This document shows positions 31,969 through 41,739 of a DNA stretch of 47,690 nucleotides, one piece after another; position 1 is the first letter of the stretch, and every line of letters begins with the position of its first letter. A program made the translations under genes and the position numbers. This DNA is from Deltaproteobacteria bacterium. Its GTDB lineage: Bacteria; Desulfobacterota; Desulfobacteria; Desulfobacterales; JAFDMD01. The notes under the pieces were generated by a model, which had not been told where the DNA came from, did not search any database, and saw only the letters and a program-made list of their open reading frames with translations. The stretch is taken from NCBI GenBank assembly GCA_019306185.1, contig JAFDMD010000002.1, positions 1-47,690 of the forward strand, written 5' to 3'.

Positions 31969-32912
31969 TTAATCCGAAATGATTTGTTTATATTGTATAA
32001 AAACAGGTTGTAATAGTTTTTCCAAATCCTTAAAAATTTCCGAAGATTGATTGTCTCTTAAATTTTTTAGTATGTCTTTTTTAAATGCCTCTATATTGAA
32101 GTTTTTAATTTCTAATTTTTCCATTAATGTATTGCAAAGCTTGTTAAAAGCCTCTTTTCCTCTGAAATTTTGATTGGCGAATTCAAATAGATTATTATCT
32201 TTTAAGTTATTCCATTTAAAATACTTCGTAATATCATCAAAAAGCTGTTCCGGGCTGCATAATTGATCGATTTCGGCTTGTAAGCCTGCGGCGGTATTGC
32301 AAAACCAGTTTTTGATTTGTTCGAGGCTTTCCTTTACTAAGTTATTTGGAACGCCGATTTTAGGATATATTATTTTATACGTATTAGACAAATTAAACTT
32401 TAGGCATTCTCGAAATTCTTCATCTATAACTAATTTATAATAGTTTTTTAAAATATCTTCTATTGATATTTTATCCGCTTTTTTGTCTTTGTTTTTATAT
32501 GGCTTGTTTCCATTGGATTTATCAGGAAGCAGGTTTATTAAGTCTGCAATAAGTTTGGATTCTACAAGCAGATAATTTTCCCATTCATGCCCGCGCCAAT
32601 ATAATATATTAGGTTTTTTATTTTTGATAAGAGTTTTGTCGTTGTCCGCCTTTTTTCTATTGTTTTAAAGGGTCTGTAATCTCTGTCTGATATGGCTATT
32701 ATCGGTATTTTTTGATGCAGTTTGGAATGAAGGTATATTCTGCGGGCAAAGATATTAAATGACGAGGCGCTTCCCGTATCAAACAGATTAAAATTAACTT
32801 CAAAAGAATTTTTATCAATTATATTTTTGATAGCGGATTCAAAAAAAACCAATTCCGGACTATTCGGCTCTCCTTCAACCAGAATATACAGATTGTTTTT
32901 AGATACTTTCAT
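31969..32912 (-). pseudogene. TOPRIM (DUF4435-like) nuclease gene with a frameshift at an A-run, pair 2
   Basis: The minus strand starts at 32912 with NLYILVEGEPNSPELVFFES (TOPRIM glutamate E13) and IIAISDRDYRPFKTIEK (DxD at 76-78). At an A6 run near 32652 the frame must slip by -1. It then reads ADNDKTLIKNKKP, ILYWRGHEWENYLLVESK and on to the stop at 31969. The ENYLL segment is typical of DUF4435/PARIS AriB-like proteins. The joined product would be about 314 residues. In frame 0 the protein ends at 32562 after 116 residues. It overlaps the ATPase gene by 14 bp. It may be inactivated, a sequence error, or read through slippage. Confidence 0.7.
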
Positions 32913-33975
32913 CCAAATCTCCCAAATCTATAATTTCGTCGTCAAAAAAGAGCTGTTTTACAAACTGAGAATGGGTTGTAAAAACATATTGATTGTTTAA
33001 AGAATCGTTTCTTAATGTTTCTATAAGTTTTCTTTGCCACGCAGGATGAAGATGAAGCTCTATCTCGTCAATAAGAACTATTGAGTTTTCGGCTGTTTCG
33101 GCTATTAATCCTACTAATATTCTTAATATTTGATGTTCGCCGGAGCTCATTTGAGCCAGATCGTATTCAACCCCGTTTTTTCTGATAATAAGAGTATCTA
33201 TATCGGGTCCGGATTCGATTCCTATAAGTTCGGCGGGATAACAGATTTTATCGAATAATCTTTCAATCCTGCTCCAATAAGATTCTCCGTATTTTTCTTG
33301 ATTCCATGTTTGATTTCTTTGACGGTATATATTAAGCCAAGACAGCACATCGTCGTAAGGCAGATGCAATTCCTCTTTTTCGACGGAATAGCTTTTGGTA
33401 ATTCTAAAGGAGCGTCTTTGATCTAAATAGCAGACGCTTCCTATTTTTTCAAATATGCTTTTTCCTATAAAATTTTCCGCTACTCCTTTTCTTGCGTTTC
33501 CTCTTGCGCCTATTACCTTCGCGGCATTTCGGGGAGAGGTAAATGCTGAAAAAGGTTTTTTGTAGGTTTTATTAGGGTTTGGAAACTGCCATTTTATATT
33601 TGAAGGTATATCAAGAGGAGGTGTTTTATCTTTAAAAGAAAAAGGAGTATTCCATCGAAGCGCTTTATATACTTCATTGATAGCCTCCGCTTCTTTTAAA
33701 TCAATACCGGAAGAAAAATTAATTTCAGCGATATTTCCTCTTCCTTTTACTATTTGTTGAGCTGAAAATTCCAGTCCTTCGCGCAGTCTCGGATTATAAG
33801 GGTCTTCCAATGTGCGGACTACGATATGAATGGCGTCTAAAACAGAGGTTTTTCCGCTTCCGTTGGGTCCTACAATTAAGGTTACGGTTCTCGGCTTGGA
33901 AAAATTGTCTGTAAAATCGAAAGCGCCGGATTCTATCGCTCTAAAGTTTTTAATTGTAATAGAATGTAGTTTCAT
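32899..33975 (-). CDS. ABC/SMC-like AAA ATPase, pair 2 (PARIS AriA / OLD-like)
   Basis: A 358-residue ATPase. Walker A is GPNGSGKTS at residues 36-44, the signature-like QMSSGEHQILRILVGL lies near 272-287, Walker B is NSIVLIDEIELHLHP near 295-309, and TTHSQF follows near 334. The FRAIESGAFDF start is usual for RecF-type DNA-repair or defence ATPases. It overlaps the TOPRIM gene by 14 bp, so the two are coupled. This order and pairing match PARIS (AriA ATPase, AriB DUF4435 TOPRIM). It is not homologous in close detail to pair 1 at 3.2 kb, as far as the eye can tell. Confidence 0.85.
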   Translation of the reverse strand: MKLHSITIKNFRAIESGAFDFTDNFSKPRTVTLIVGPNGSGKTSVLDAIHIVVRTLEDPYNPRLREGLEFSAQQIVKGRGNIAEINFSSGIDLKEAEAINEVYKALRWNTPFSFKDKTPPLDIPSNIKWQFPNPNKTYKKPFSAFTSPRNAAKVIGARGNARKGVAENFIGKSIFEKIGSVCYLDQRRSFRITKSYSVEKEELHLPYDDVLSWLNIYRQRNQTWNQEKYGESYWSRIERLFDKICYPAELIGIESGPDIDTLIIRKNGVEYDLAQMSSGEHQILRILVGLIAETAENSIVLIDEIELHLHPAWQRKLIETLRNDSLNNQYVFTTHSQFVKQLFFDDEIIDLGDLDESI

Positions 33976-34025
33976 AATTATATTCTTTTTATGTAATTAT
34001 AGGTATAGGCGTTTTTATAAGAAAA

Positions 34026-36632
34026 TTATTTTGTAACAGCTTCTATAAATGTTGTTATTTTTTGTTGATGGATTAAGATTTTGTCCTTATCCGCATTTAT
34101 TTTGTTTATGCCGTGATAAGCAAAATAATCCAAAGCGTTTTTATAGTTGATAACGGAAAGGGCTTCGGGTAGTTTTATTTTTTTTGTTTTATATTGGTTA
34201 TTGCCGAAAGTCTGTATTTTTTTTAATAAAACTTTTGTCGAGTAGTTTTTATTATTATGATTTTTTAAAAAGAGTAGAACTATTAAGTAGGATTCAAAGA
34301 ATTTTTTTATAAAAGAAGCGTAATGTTTAAGCTTTGTTATTCCTGAAGGGGATACTCGGTATTCGTCTTTGTTTGTATTTGACGCGGTTATTATTTTTTC
34401 TTTTACAAAAGCCGCTATTGTTTTTTCTATAAAATATCTCGGCGCTTTTTTCTGATCGTAAGTAAATTCGTTTTTTAAGAATTCTTTTAAAACGAGATAG
34501 GTTTTTTCAAGATTTGCGGCAAAAAAGGTAAAGTCGTCGCATAGTAGTATGGCTGTCGCTGTATATGCGGCGGGTATAAAGAAGTATGTGCAGTTATTTC
34601 TGTAATAATCAAGAATTTGCCTTTTTTCTGTATTTACCGTATATTCCGATATGTTTTTGTCTGGCGGTTTTTCTATTAATTTTCTATTCTCGTAAGATGT
34701 TAAACTGTTTTTGATGCTATTTCGGTAGTCTTTTGTTAATGTATCTGCAAGGCTTGCGTTAAATAGGTTAAGATAATTGCAATAGCTTTGAATGTGGTCT
34801 GTTATTGTTTTGTAGGTTAAAACTTCTTGGGAATGGTTTAATATTGCGCTTGCAACAAGAGCCTGCGGAGTTATAACGGACGACTCGTCTATTGAATTTA
34901 AAATTTTATAGCTTATGGTTTTGCATAATGTGTCGCGTTGTTTTGTATTTGTATTTTTTATATTTGATCCGGATTCTCTTAAAAACTCGTTTAAGGAGAT
35001 AGGCTCCGGAAATTTCATGTAGATTTTTCCGTATTTTTTTTTTAAAATTTTTCTTGCGCCTATAATTTGTTTGATGGTTTCCGGCTTTTTTTCCGCGCCT
35101 TCCATTTCTTTTATATATTCTTTTTCTTCAATAACTCTGTCGTAGCCTATAGATACGGGGGCGAATATTAAGTCGTCGCAAGCCCCTTTTGCATAAGCGT
35201 TAAGAAGCATATTCATAAATCCGAGTTTCGGTTTTAATAATTTTCCGGTTCTGCTTCTTGTGCCTTCTATAAAAACCTCTATGTTGCCTCCTTCTTCAAG
35301 CAGGTTGTAAACATATTCTTCGAATACTTTTGAATATAGGGCGGCGCCTTTAAAGGTTCGTCTTATAAAAAACGCGCCTCCTCTTCGGAATAAAGCGCCA
35401 AAGGGCCAAAAGGACATATTTTTACCTGCGGCTATGTGCGGAAGATAGAGTCTGTTTAAATAGATTGTAAAGTATAATACCATATAATCTATATGACTTT
35501 TATGACACGGTATGAATATAATAGGACCTTTTTTAGACATCTCTTTAAGTTTTGCAATTTGCGCGGGATCGGCTTTGAATTCTTCGAACATTAAATTAAG
35601 AATAAATTTTAATATCGGCATTACAAGTCTTATTACGGCAAAATTATGCTTTGAAGCTATTTCGTCCAAATAAGCGCCGGCTTTTTTATATATTGAAGAT
35701 ACCGGCTTTTTGCCGGAGCCGGTTTTGTCTTTCATGTAATTCATTAAGCTTGCTTTTGTAAGGATGTTTTGTTTTATCTCTTCATAAGATTTTATTATGG
35801 GTCCCGTTACTCCTTGTCTGTGTCTGTTGATCTGTTTTATAAGGATTGTTCTTATGTTATGCGTAAGTTCTCGGGTTTGTTTATTTATGTTTTCCGGTTT
35901 GTTTAAAAACTCTTTAAGGTTGAAGGGCGCGGATATTTCCATAAAGATTTTTCCGGGGTTTTTAAATAAGGTTATTGTTCTTCTTATAATGCCCGGTTTT
36001 TCTTCGGAGCCGAACAGGGCGTCTATAAGTTTATAATGACTTTTATGGGGGTTTTTGCTAAAAAAGGTAAGATGCGGAACGATATATATGGTTTTGTCTG
36101 TCTGCCTTTGTATGTTTATCAGATATGTTACGGGGCATGTTTGTTCTTTGACAAATTTGTTATTAAACCATTGTTTTTCTATTAAAGGGAATAGCCCTGT
36201 GTTGTTTTTTAAAATAGATTCTTTTATATAACCGCTTTTATACGGGTTTTTAAAAGAGAGGTTTTTATAAAAATAATGGGACGCGGCTATAAAAGTTTTA
36301 AATATTTTTGACGCCGGCTGCCATAAAAATATTTTAAACCCGAAGGCAAGCGTCGGAACGGGAAGCTTTTCTTTTTTATATTTTGTATATAGAAAAAGGT
36401 ATTCAAAGAAGTTTTTATATTTTACGGTATATATAACTATGCTGTCTCGAGATAATCGCTTTAAAGAATTTGTTTCTTCTTTATTTGTTTTTATTCCTCT
36501 GTAAAAGGTATTTAATATATAGGAAGCAAAAGAACCTATATTTTCCGGCAGATAACATAAAAAGTAGTTATCGGGCTCGTTTAAAACTTTATCTATCCAA
36601 AGCCGGATTTTTTTTTTAAATTCCGAAAGCAT
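34026..36632 (-). CDS. plsB: Glycerol-3-phosphate 1-O-acyltransferase (PlsB type)
   Basis: An 868-residue membrane-associated acyltransferase that starts phospholipid synthesis. The acyltransferase blocks are in order: IFIPCHKSHIDYMVLYF (block I, HxxxxD), GALFRRGGAFFIRRTFKGA (block II), VFIEGTRSRTGKLLKPKLGF (block III) and FAPVSIGYDRVIE (block IV), spanning about residues 370-520. Large N- and C-terminal helical regions match PlsB. It uses acyl-CoA or acyl-ACP. The next gene on the strand, DUF6178, is 44 bp away in the upstream direction. Confidence 0.92.
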   Translation of the reverse strand: MLSEFKKKIRLWIDKVLNEPDNYFLCYLPENIGSFASYILNTFYRGIKTNKEETNSLKRLSRDSIVIYTVKYKNFFEYLFLYTKYKKEKLPVPTLAFGFKIFLWQPASKIFKTFIAASHYFYKNLSFKNPYKSGYIKESILKNNTGLFPLIEKQWFNNKFVKEQTCPVTYLINIQRQTDKTIYIVPHLTFFSKNPHKSHYKLIDALFGSEEKPGIIRRTITLFKNPGKIFMEISAPFNLKEFLNKPENINKQTRELTHNIRTILIKQINRHRQGVTGPIIKSYEEIKQNILTKASLMNYMKDKTGSGKKPVSSIYKKAGAYLDEIASKHNFAVIRLVMPILKFILNLMFEEFKADPAQIAKLKEMSKKGPIIFIPCHKSHIDYMVLYFTIYLNRLYLPHIAAGKNMSFWPFGALFRRGGAFFIRRTFKGAALYSKVFEEYVYNLLEEGGNIEVFIEGTRSRTGKLLKPKLGFMNMLLNAYAKGACDDLIFAPVSIGYDRVIEEKEYIKEMEGAEKKPETIKQIIGARKILKKKYGKIYMKFPEPISLNEFLRESGSNIKNTNTKQRDTLCKTISYKILNSIDESSVITPQALVASAILNHSQEVLTYKTITDHIQSYCNYLNLFNASLADTLTKDYRNSIKNSLTSYENRKLIEKPPDKNISEYTVNTEKRQILDYYRNNCTYFFIPAAYTATAILLCDDFTFFAANLEKTYLVLKEFLKNEFTYDQKKAPRYFIEKTIAAFVKEKIITASNTNKDEYRVSPSGITKLKHYASFIKKFFESYLIVLLFLKNHNNKNYSTKVLLKKIQTFGNNQYKTKKIKLPEALSVINYKNALDYFAYHGINKINADKDKILIHQQKITTFIEAVTK

Positions 36633-36676
36633 AATTTGTCTCCATAATACGTCGGATTAATCGCGGTTAAGATAAT

Positions 36677-38407
36677 TTACTGGGCGGTTATTAAAAACAG
36701 CTTAATATATCTTGCATCCAAAAGTTTAAAGTTTTCAATATATTTATACTCTTCTTCCAATTCGTCAAACAGCTCTTTTAATATTTCCGCCAGTCCTATG
36801 CTTATATCCGCTTTGGTTTTAAAAGCTTTTAAAATAACTTCCGATAAAAAATCTTGTTTTGCGCTTTTTTTTATTTGGTTTGTTTTATTATTATTTTTTT
36901 CAAATATTGTATTTAAAAATTTTATTAACTCCTCTTTTGTAAGCGGGGTTAGTAATTTTTCTTTTTTAACCCAAAAGGTTAAAAGTATATTTTTATAATT
37001 AATAAAGGTAGCAAAGCTTGTTTTTTTTATTTCATCTGTTTGTATATCAAGCTTTTTTAAAAATATATCCGCAATAATCGCTTTATTCAACTTTTTTTCG
37101 GCGTTTTGTATTTCTTTTTGCGAAGCAAAATTTTTGTAAAGACTGCCGTTTTTATAATTATCAAAAAAAAGAGGTTTATCAAGTAGAAGTCCTCCGCATA
37201 CTCCTGCAAGTTTTTCGTCTAAAAAGCTTAAAGAGAATTTGTTTTTTTTAAAGAAGCTTTCTTTAACAAATTTTTCGGCTTTTCTTTTAAGAGATAATAC
37301 GGGTTGATAACCGAATCGAAAAATATCCGCTAGCATATATTTTTGTATAATGTCCGCGCAAAACTCATCTTTGGTTTTTCGCGTCGGGTTTTCTTTTTTA
37401 TAAGAAGCTTCCAAACTTATATTTAAATATCCGCGCGCTTTTTCAATGAATTGGTTAAGCTCTTTTTTGTTTTTTATGATTTTTTTATCCGCAGATATTA
37501 TCTGATTGCATAAGGAGGCAAATTCATAATATATGCCGGAAATTATATCCGGGTTTTTTATAAGATTAACCGCCGTCGCAAAAAGGTCTTTTTGTTTTGT
37601 ATGTTTGAAAAAGATTTTCGGCAGGTCTGTTAATTTTGTTTCCGTTTGTTTGAAAAAGATTTTTTTTTCTTTTTTTTTAAAAATTTCATAAGTTAAAGGC
37701 TGATATATCCCTACGGCTTCGTAGTATGGAACAAAACCTTTTTCCGCAAGCCGGATATTTTTTATTCTAAAAAGTTCTTCTTCAATTTCCGAAGATATTA
37801 CGGCGGAGGATGTAAATAGAAGGTTTTGCAATAGATAATAATCGTAATTTGCTATATCTTGTAAAAAGTTTTTTATAAATTTTTCCGCCTGTTCGTCTTT
37901 TTGTTCGTAGAGAGATTTTATTTTGATATAAAAGGTATCGTCAAAAGTAAAAAAATCATCGTCAAAATCGGACGGATCCATATTTTTGTCTCTTATTCCT
38001 ATGCTTATAAAACGATTTAATATAAAATTAAGCAGGTCTTTTTTTTCTTCCGGCTCTTCTTTAAAAAACCAGTTTACAAGTCTTTTGGGAGCCGCCGTTT
38101 TAAAAACTTTAAGCCAGTTTAAAGCGGCGTTAAAATCGAATCTGTCTTTATTCCAAGATTCTATGTCTAGAATGTATGTAAGTTGTTTTGAAGATGCCAT
38201 AGCAATAATAGGAAGAGCGTCTTGTATGCCGATTTCGTGTATTAATAAATGAAGGTCGTCTTCGCAAAAGGAGTGAATTAACGGCGCCGCCTCGTTATCG
38301 TTTATGATTGCGTCAAGGGCTTGTTCCGGCGTTAAAGCGAGAATTTTTTCTCTTTTTACTTTAAGTTTTTCAATTATTTTATTGTGATTTAACAGTGATT
38401 TTTTCAT
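36677..38407 (-). CDS. DUF6178 family protein
   Basis: A 576-residue soluble protein of the DUF6178 family, known mainly from sulfate reducers and related deltaproteobacteria. The recognisable parts are ALDAIINDNEAAPLIHSFCE, DDLHLLIHEIGIQDALPIIA, ASSKQLTYILDIESWNKDRF and the acidic DPSDFDDDFFTFDDTFYIKI (about residues 140-159). The function is unknown. It is just upstream of plsB on the same strand and probably co-transcribed. The family supports a deltaproteobacterial-type host. Confidence 0.8.
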   Translation of the reverse strand: MKKSLLNHNKIIEKLKVKREKILALTPEQALDAIINDNEAAPLIHSFCEDDLHLLIHEIGIQDALPIIAMASSKQLTYILDIESWNKDRFDFNAALNWLKVFKTAAPKRLVNWFFKEEPEEKKDLLNFILNRFISIGIRDKNMDPSDFDDDFFTFDDTFYIKIKSLYEQKDEQAEKFIKNFLQDIANYDYYLLQNLLFTSSAVISSEIEEELFRIKNIRLAEKGFVPYYEAVGIYQPLTYEIFKKKEKKIFFKQTETKLTDLPKIFFKHTKQKDLFATAVNLIKNPDIISGIYYEFASLCNQIISADKKIIKNKKELNQFIEKARGYLNISLEASYKKENPTRKTKDEFCADIIQKYMLADIFRFGYQPVLSLKRKAEKFVKESFFKKNKFSLSFLDEKLAGVCGGLLLDKPLFFDNYKNGSLYKNFASQKEIQNAEKKLNKAIIADIFLKKLDIQTDEIKKTSFATFINYKNILLTFWVKKEKLLTPLTKEELIKFLNTIFEKNNNKTNQIKKSAKQDFLSEVILKAFKTKADISIGLAEILKELFDELEEEYKYIENFKLLDARYIKLFLITAQ

Positions 38408-38501
38408 AAGTTTATTTATAATTTATTTTAATATTTTGTCCCTACGGGATTTTAAATTAATCGAATATTTCGAATTTTGTTAGGGATCAAGTATTTACGG
38501 T

Positions 38502-39527
38502 TTAGGCGATTATATTATAAAAGCAATCTCTTTGCGCGGGTTTAAAACCCGCTTCTTTTATAAGTCTTATTATTTCTTCTTTTGGAAGCCGAAATTTAAC
38601 TCCTGCCGCCGCGACGACATTTTCTTCTATCATTGTGCTTCCGAAATCGTTTGCTCCGAAAAAAAGGGCTGTTTGGGCTATTTTATCTCCTTGCGTAACC
38701 CATGAGGCTTGAATATTGTTAATATTGTCTAAAAAGATTCTGGATAATGAAAGAATTTTTAAATACTCGGCCGCCGTAGCCTTTGTAACTTTTATTTTTG
38801 TATTATCCGGCTGAAATGTCCAAGGTATAAAAGCCGTAAAGCCTCCGGTTTCGTCTTGAAGGTCTCTTATTGCTTTTAAATGCTCTATAATGTGTTTGGT
38901 TTTTTCTATGTGTCCGAACATCATTGTAGCGCTGCTTTTAAGCCCGAGTTTGTGGGCGCGTCTCATAACGTTTAACCATTCTTCTTTACCGCATTTATTG
39001 GGAGATATTCTGTTTCTTATGGTATCGGATAATATTTCGGCTCCGCCTCCGGGTATTGAGTTTAACCCTGCATCTATTAATTTTATAAGGGCGTCTTTTA
39101 TTGTAAGGGAGGATTTTTTTGCGATGTAAGATATTTCCGGCGGCGAAAATCCGTGTATATGTATAGAAAAATTATTCTTTATGTATTTGAGTATGTCCGT
39201 ATAAAAATCAATTGTAAGTTCGGGATGCATTCCGCCTTGTAAAAGTATTTGGGTTCCGCCGAGTTCTATTGTCTCTTTGATTTTTTCAAAAATATCCTTT
39301 TTTGATATTACATAAGCGCCTGATGCTCCCAAGTCTTTATGAAAAGCGCAAAACAAACATTTTGATACGCATATATTGGTATAGTTGACGTTTCTATCAA
39401 CAACATAAGTTATAATGTTTTCGGGATGCAGTTTTTTTTTTATATTATCTGCCAGCATTCCAAGCTGCAATAGATCCATCTCTTTTAAAAGGGTTCGGGC
39501 ATCTTTTTCCGAAATTCTTTTTTGCAT
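38502..39527 (-). CDS. mqnC: Cyclic dehypoxanthinyl futalosine synthase
   Basis: Radical SAM enzyme of the futalosine menaquinone pathway. The cluster motif is NICVSKCLFCAFHK (CxxxCxxC). GGTQILLQGGMHPEL and HGFSPPEI mark MqnC rather than MqnE. Other conserved parts are GLNSIPGGGAEILSD and GGFTAFIPWTFQPDNT. Length 341 is usual. It lies downstream of mqnE on the same strand, 59 bp away, with a partial repeat between them. The pathway supplies menaquinone for anaerobic respiration. Confidence 0.93.
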   Translation of the reverse strand: MQKRISEKDARTLLKEMDLLQLGMLADNIKKKLHPENIITYVVDRNVNYTNICVSKCLFCAFHKDLGASGAYVISKKDIFEKIKETIELGGTQILLQGGMHPELTIDFYTDILKYIKNNFSIHIHGFSPPEISYIAKKSSLTIKDALIKLIDAGLNSIPGGGAEILSDTIRNRISPNKCGKEEWLNVMRRAHKLGLKSSATMMFGHIEKTKHIIEHLKAIRDLQDETGGFTAFIPWTFQPDNTKIKVTKATAAEYLKILSLSRIFLDNINNIQASWVTQGDKIAQTALFFGANDFGSTMIEENVVAAAGVKFRLPKEEIIRLIKEAGFKPAQRDCFYNIIA

Positions 39528-39554
39528 TTTTTTTCTTTCCTGTTTTTAAATTTC

Positions 39555-39595
39555 GCCATAACGCAGAAAATAAGCAAAATACGAAGTTATGCAAC
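39555..39595. repeat. Right-end copy of the 143-bp GTTGCATAAC element
   Basis: CATAACGCAGAA through AATACGAAGTTATGCAAC aligns to 25628-25667 with scattered changes. Its end supplies the Val-Ala-stop of mqnE (GTT GCA TAA on the minus strand). Confidence 0.75.
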
Positions 39596-40687
39596 GGGAT
39601 TATAAAAAGAGTCGCGGCAAACCGGCGTCAACCCCGCCTTTACTATAAGATTTTTTATATACTCTTCGGTTAATCCTTTTGCGGTTTTTGCGCCGGCAAA
39701 ATGGGTTATTTTTTCTTCTATTATGGTTCCGTCCAAATCGTCCGCTCCGAAAAACAGAGCGGTTTGGGCAAGTTTTGCTCCTATCATAACCCAGTATGCT
39801 TTAATATGATTAAAATTATCAAGCATAAGTCTTGATATTGCTATTGTTTTTAAATCGTCAACAGCGGTAGTTGCCGGCAGGCGAGAAAGTTTTGTGTTTT
39901 GAGAATGAAAAGCAAGCGGAATAAAAGCTATGAAGCCGTTTGTTTCGTCCTGCAACTCGCGCAGTTGAATAAGATGGGATATTCTTTCTTCTATGGTTTC
40001 TATATGTCCGTAAAGCATTGTAGCGTTTGTTTTTATTTTTTCTTTATGAACGGCTTTTATTACTTGAAGCCATTTTGAGCCGGAGATTTTTTTCGGGAAA
40101 AGTTTTTTTCTAATTGTATCGCTTAAAACCTCGGCGCCTCCTCCCGGCATCATATCAAGCCCCGCTTGTTTAAGCTTTTTTATAACCTGTTGGATGCTTA
40201 AACCGGAGATTCTGGCAAGATAATCTATCTCTACCGCAGTAAAAGCTTTTATAACCGCATTGGGTCTTATCAGTTTGATGGTTTTAAGCATGGTTAAATA
40301 ATAATTAAAATCAAGTTCCGGATTAAGCCCGCCTACTATGTGAAGTTCTGTTATGGGTTCGTCAATCCGTTCGTAAATTTTTTGTTTTATATCTTCAATA
40401 GAATAAAGAAAAGCTTCGGGCTGGTTTTTTTTTCTTGAATACGCGCAAAAAAGGCATTGGTTTATACAGATATTGGTATAATTGATATGCTGATTATAGA
40501 TATAATAAGCCTTATTGCCGCATTTTTTTTTACGCGCATAATCCGCAAGGGCTCCTATGGATATAAGATCCGGGCTTTTGTATAGGTTTATGCCGTCTTC
40601 GACGGTTAGTCTTATTCCGTTTACAACTTTATCTTTTATGCCGGCAAAAAACTTTGTCGATATATTTAAATTATTTTTTTTTAGCAT
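39587..40687 (-). CDS. mqnE: Aminofutalosine synthase
   Basis: Radical SAM enzyme that joins adenosine to the 3-carboxyvinyl benzoate skeleton in the futalosine pathway. The cluster motif is NICINQCLFCAYSRKK, followed by ELHIVGGLNPELDFNYY (typical of MqnE), GLDMMPGGGAEVLSD and GFIAFIPLAFHSQNT. The ATG at 40687 gives 366 residues. A TTG at 40723 would add 12 residues that are not family-like. It precedes mqnC. Its last codons come from a repeat end. Confidence 0.92.
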   Translation of the reverse strand: MLKKNNLNISTKFFAGIKDKVVNGIRLTVEDGINLYKSPDLISIGALADYARKKKCGNKAYYIYNQHINYTNICINQCLFCAYSRKKNQPEAFLYSIEDIKQKIYERIDEPITELHIVGGLNPELDFNYYLTMLKTIKLIRPNAVIKAFTAVEIDYLARISGLSIQQVIKKLKQAGLDMMPGGGAEVLSDTIRKKLFPKKISGSKWLQVIKAVHKEKIKTNATMLYGHIETIEERISHLIQLRELQDETNGFIAFIPLAFHSQNTKLSRLPATTAVDDLKTIAISRLMLDNFNHIKAYWVMIGAKLAQTALFFGADDLDGTIIEEKITHFAGAKTAKGLTEEYIKNLIVKAGLTPVCRDSFYNPVA

Positions 40688-40887
40688 AAATGGTTTATTA
40701 ACAATAAGGGATGAAAATGACAAATAAAATTTTTGTTTTTTAAAAAGAAAGACAGAGATGCAAAGATACAGAGATAAAAAGGGAGCAAGCGAATAGGTTT
40801 TTATTTTTTTATCGGAAGATATAAAAGGCGGTAGAGACGTTGCGTTTTAGAGTTTACGGCAGAATTTGCAAAACAGAATAAATCCGG

Positions 40888-41460
40888 TTATTTTAAGCCT
40901 GTAGGATCGGTTTGCCCTGTAAATTGATTCGGAGCGGTTACAGGCTCGCCGCAAATTTTTTCGATAATCAATTGACAAATATACATTTTTGGAACTAAAA
41001 GAAAAGTTATTGTGCCGAGATTTATTATTTCAAGAGTAATTTTTCCTTTAAAATTGGCATGAATTGTCGGCGCCGTAAAATGTATAAGAATTCCGCATCT
41101 TGCAAGCGAACTTTTTCCTTCAACCCTGGCTCCGTAACAAGTTTCTCCGTTTCTTAGAGGAAAATTAACCTTTTCATACGTATTTGCCAAAACCAATTTA
41201 TTAGGTTCTAAAGAAAAAGGTTGTTCTTTTGTTAGGTTGTGTAATTTTGAATTATTAGCTAAAAATTGAGCTATGCTTCCTTTGGTTAGATCTAATTGAG
41301 CGGGTATATCCTTATTTAAAGTTCTGATTGTATCTCCTAATCTTAAATCAACGGCGCTGGTATTAAATGGCGCTTTTCCCGGGTCGTTTCCTGCGAGCGG
41401 GTCAATTGAAAAAGACTTGTTTTGAACGCCTTTGATTATTTCCGTATTGCTTAATATCAT
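40888..41460 (-). CDS. dCTP deaminase / dUTPase-fold protein
   Basis: A 190-residue trimeric-dUTPase-fold protein most like Dcd. NTSAVDLRLGDTI (about 42-54), VEGKSSLARCGILIHFTAPT (about 120-139) and ITLEIINLG follow the Dcd order. Dcd usually has R-S-S-L-A-R, and here the arginine before SSLAR is lysine. The usual D-x-G-F is HANFKG. The catalytic glutamate of TLE is present. It might deaminate dCTP or hydrolyse dUTP; the altered active site makes the substrate uncertain. It overlaps the upstream small gene by 4 bp (ATGA). Confidence 0.72.
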   Translation of the reverse strand: MILSNTEIIKGVQNKSFSIDPLAGNDPGKAPFNTSAVDLRLGDTIRTLNKDIPAQLDLTKGSIAQFLANNSKLHNLTKEQPFSLEPNKLVLANTYEKVNFPLRNGETCYGARVEGKSSLARCGILIHFTAPTIHANFKGKITLEIINLGTITFLLVPKMYICQLIIEKICGEPVTAPNQFTGQTDPTGLK

Positions 41461-41726
41461 AATATTTCTGTTGACGGCACTTCCGCCCAATGCGTTTGGG
41501 TTTCAAATGCTTCTACAGGCAGCAATATATGCTTTTTATCATTTGAGCTGGCATCTCCGGTTAATGCTTTTAAATACCAATGATCGCCTTCTTTTTTAAA
41601 CAGGCTTTCATCTGCAAAAAAAGTTACTACTTGTTTATCATATAATTTAAGCGCCGCGCCGCATTCTTCGTTAAACATCCCTTCAAATTTTTCTTCCAAT
41701 TTAACCCATATTTCTTCATTTTTCAT
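41457..41726 (-). CDS. Small hypothetical protein coupled to the Dcd-like gene
   Basis: An 89-residue acidic soluble protein with no family I recognise. A predicted alternation such as ALKLYDKQVVTFFADESLF and HWYLKALTG suggests a beta-rich fold. AGGGAG precedes the ATG by about eight bases. The stop overlaps the Dcd-like start, so the two are coupled. A four-unit tandem repeat lies just upstream in its leader. Dcd-type enzymes serve both metabolism and phage defence, so a partner here is of interest. Confidence 0.6.
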   Translation of the reverse strand: MKNEEIWVKLEEKFEGMFNEECGAALKLYDKQVVTFFADESLFKKEGDHWYLKALTGDASSNDKKHILLPVEAFETQTHWAEVPSTEIL

Positions 41727-41739
41727 TATATTTACTCCC

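Noticed and set aside
32640-32665. A classical A-AAA-AAG -1 frameshift site with stimulator
   Set aside because: The frame-0 phase is GAA AAA AGG, so the second tRNA would not re-pair well, and no clear downstream pseudoknot or hairpin was found. Slippage is kept only as one option.
38430-38500. TCCCTA...TAGGGA inverted sequence between DUF6178 and mqnC
   Set aside because: The pairing is imperfect over a long A/T-rich span and lacks a T run, so a terminator call is not supported.
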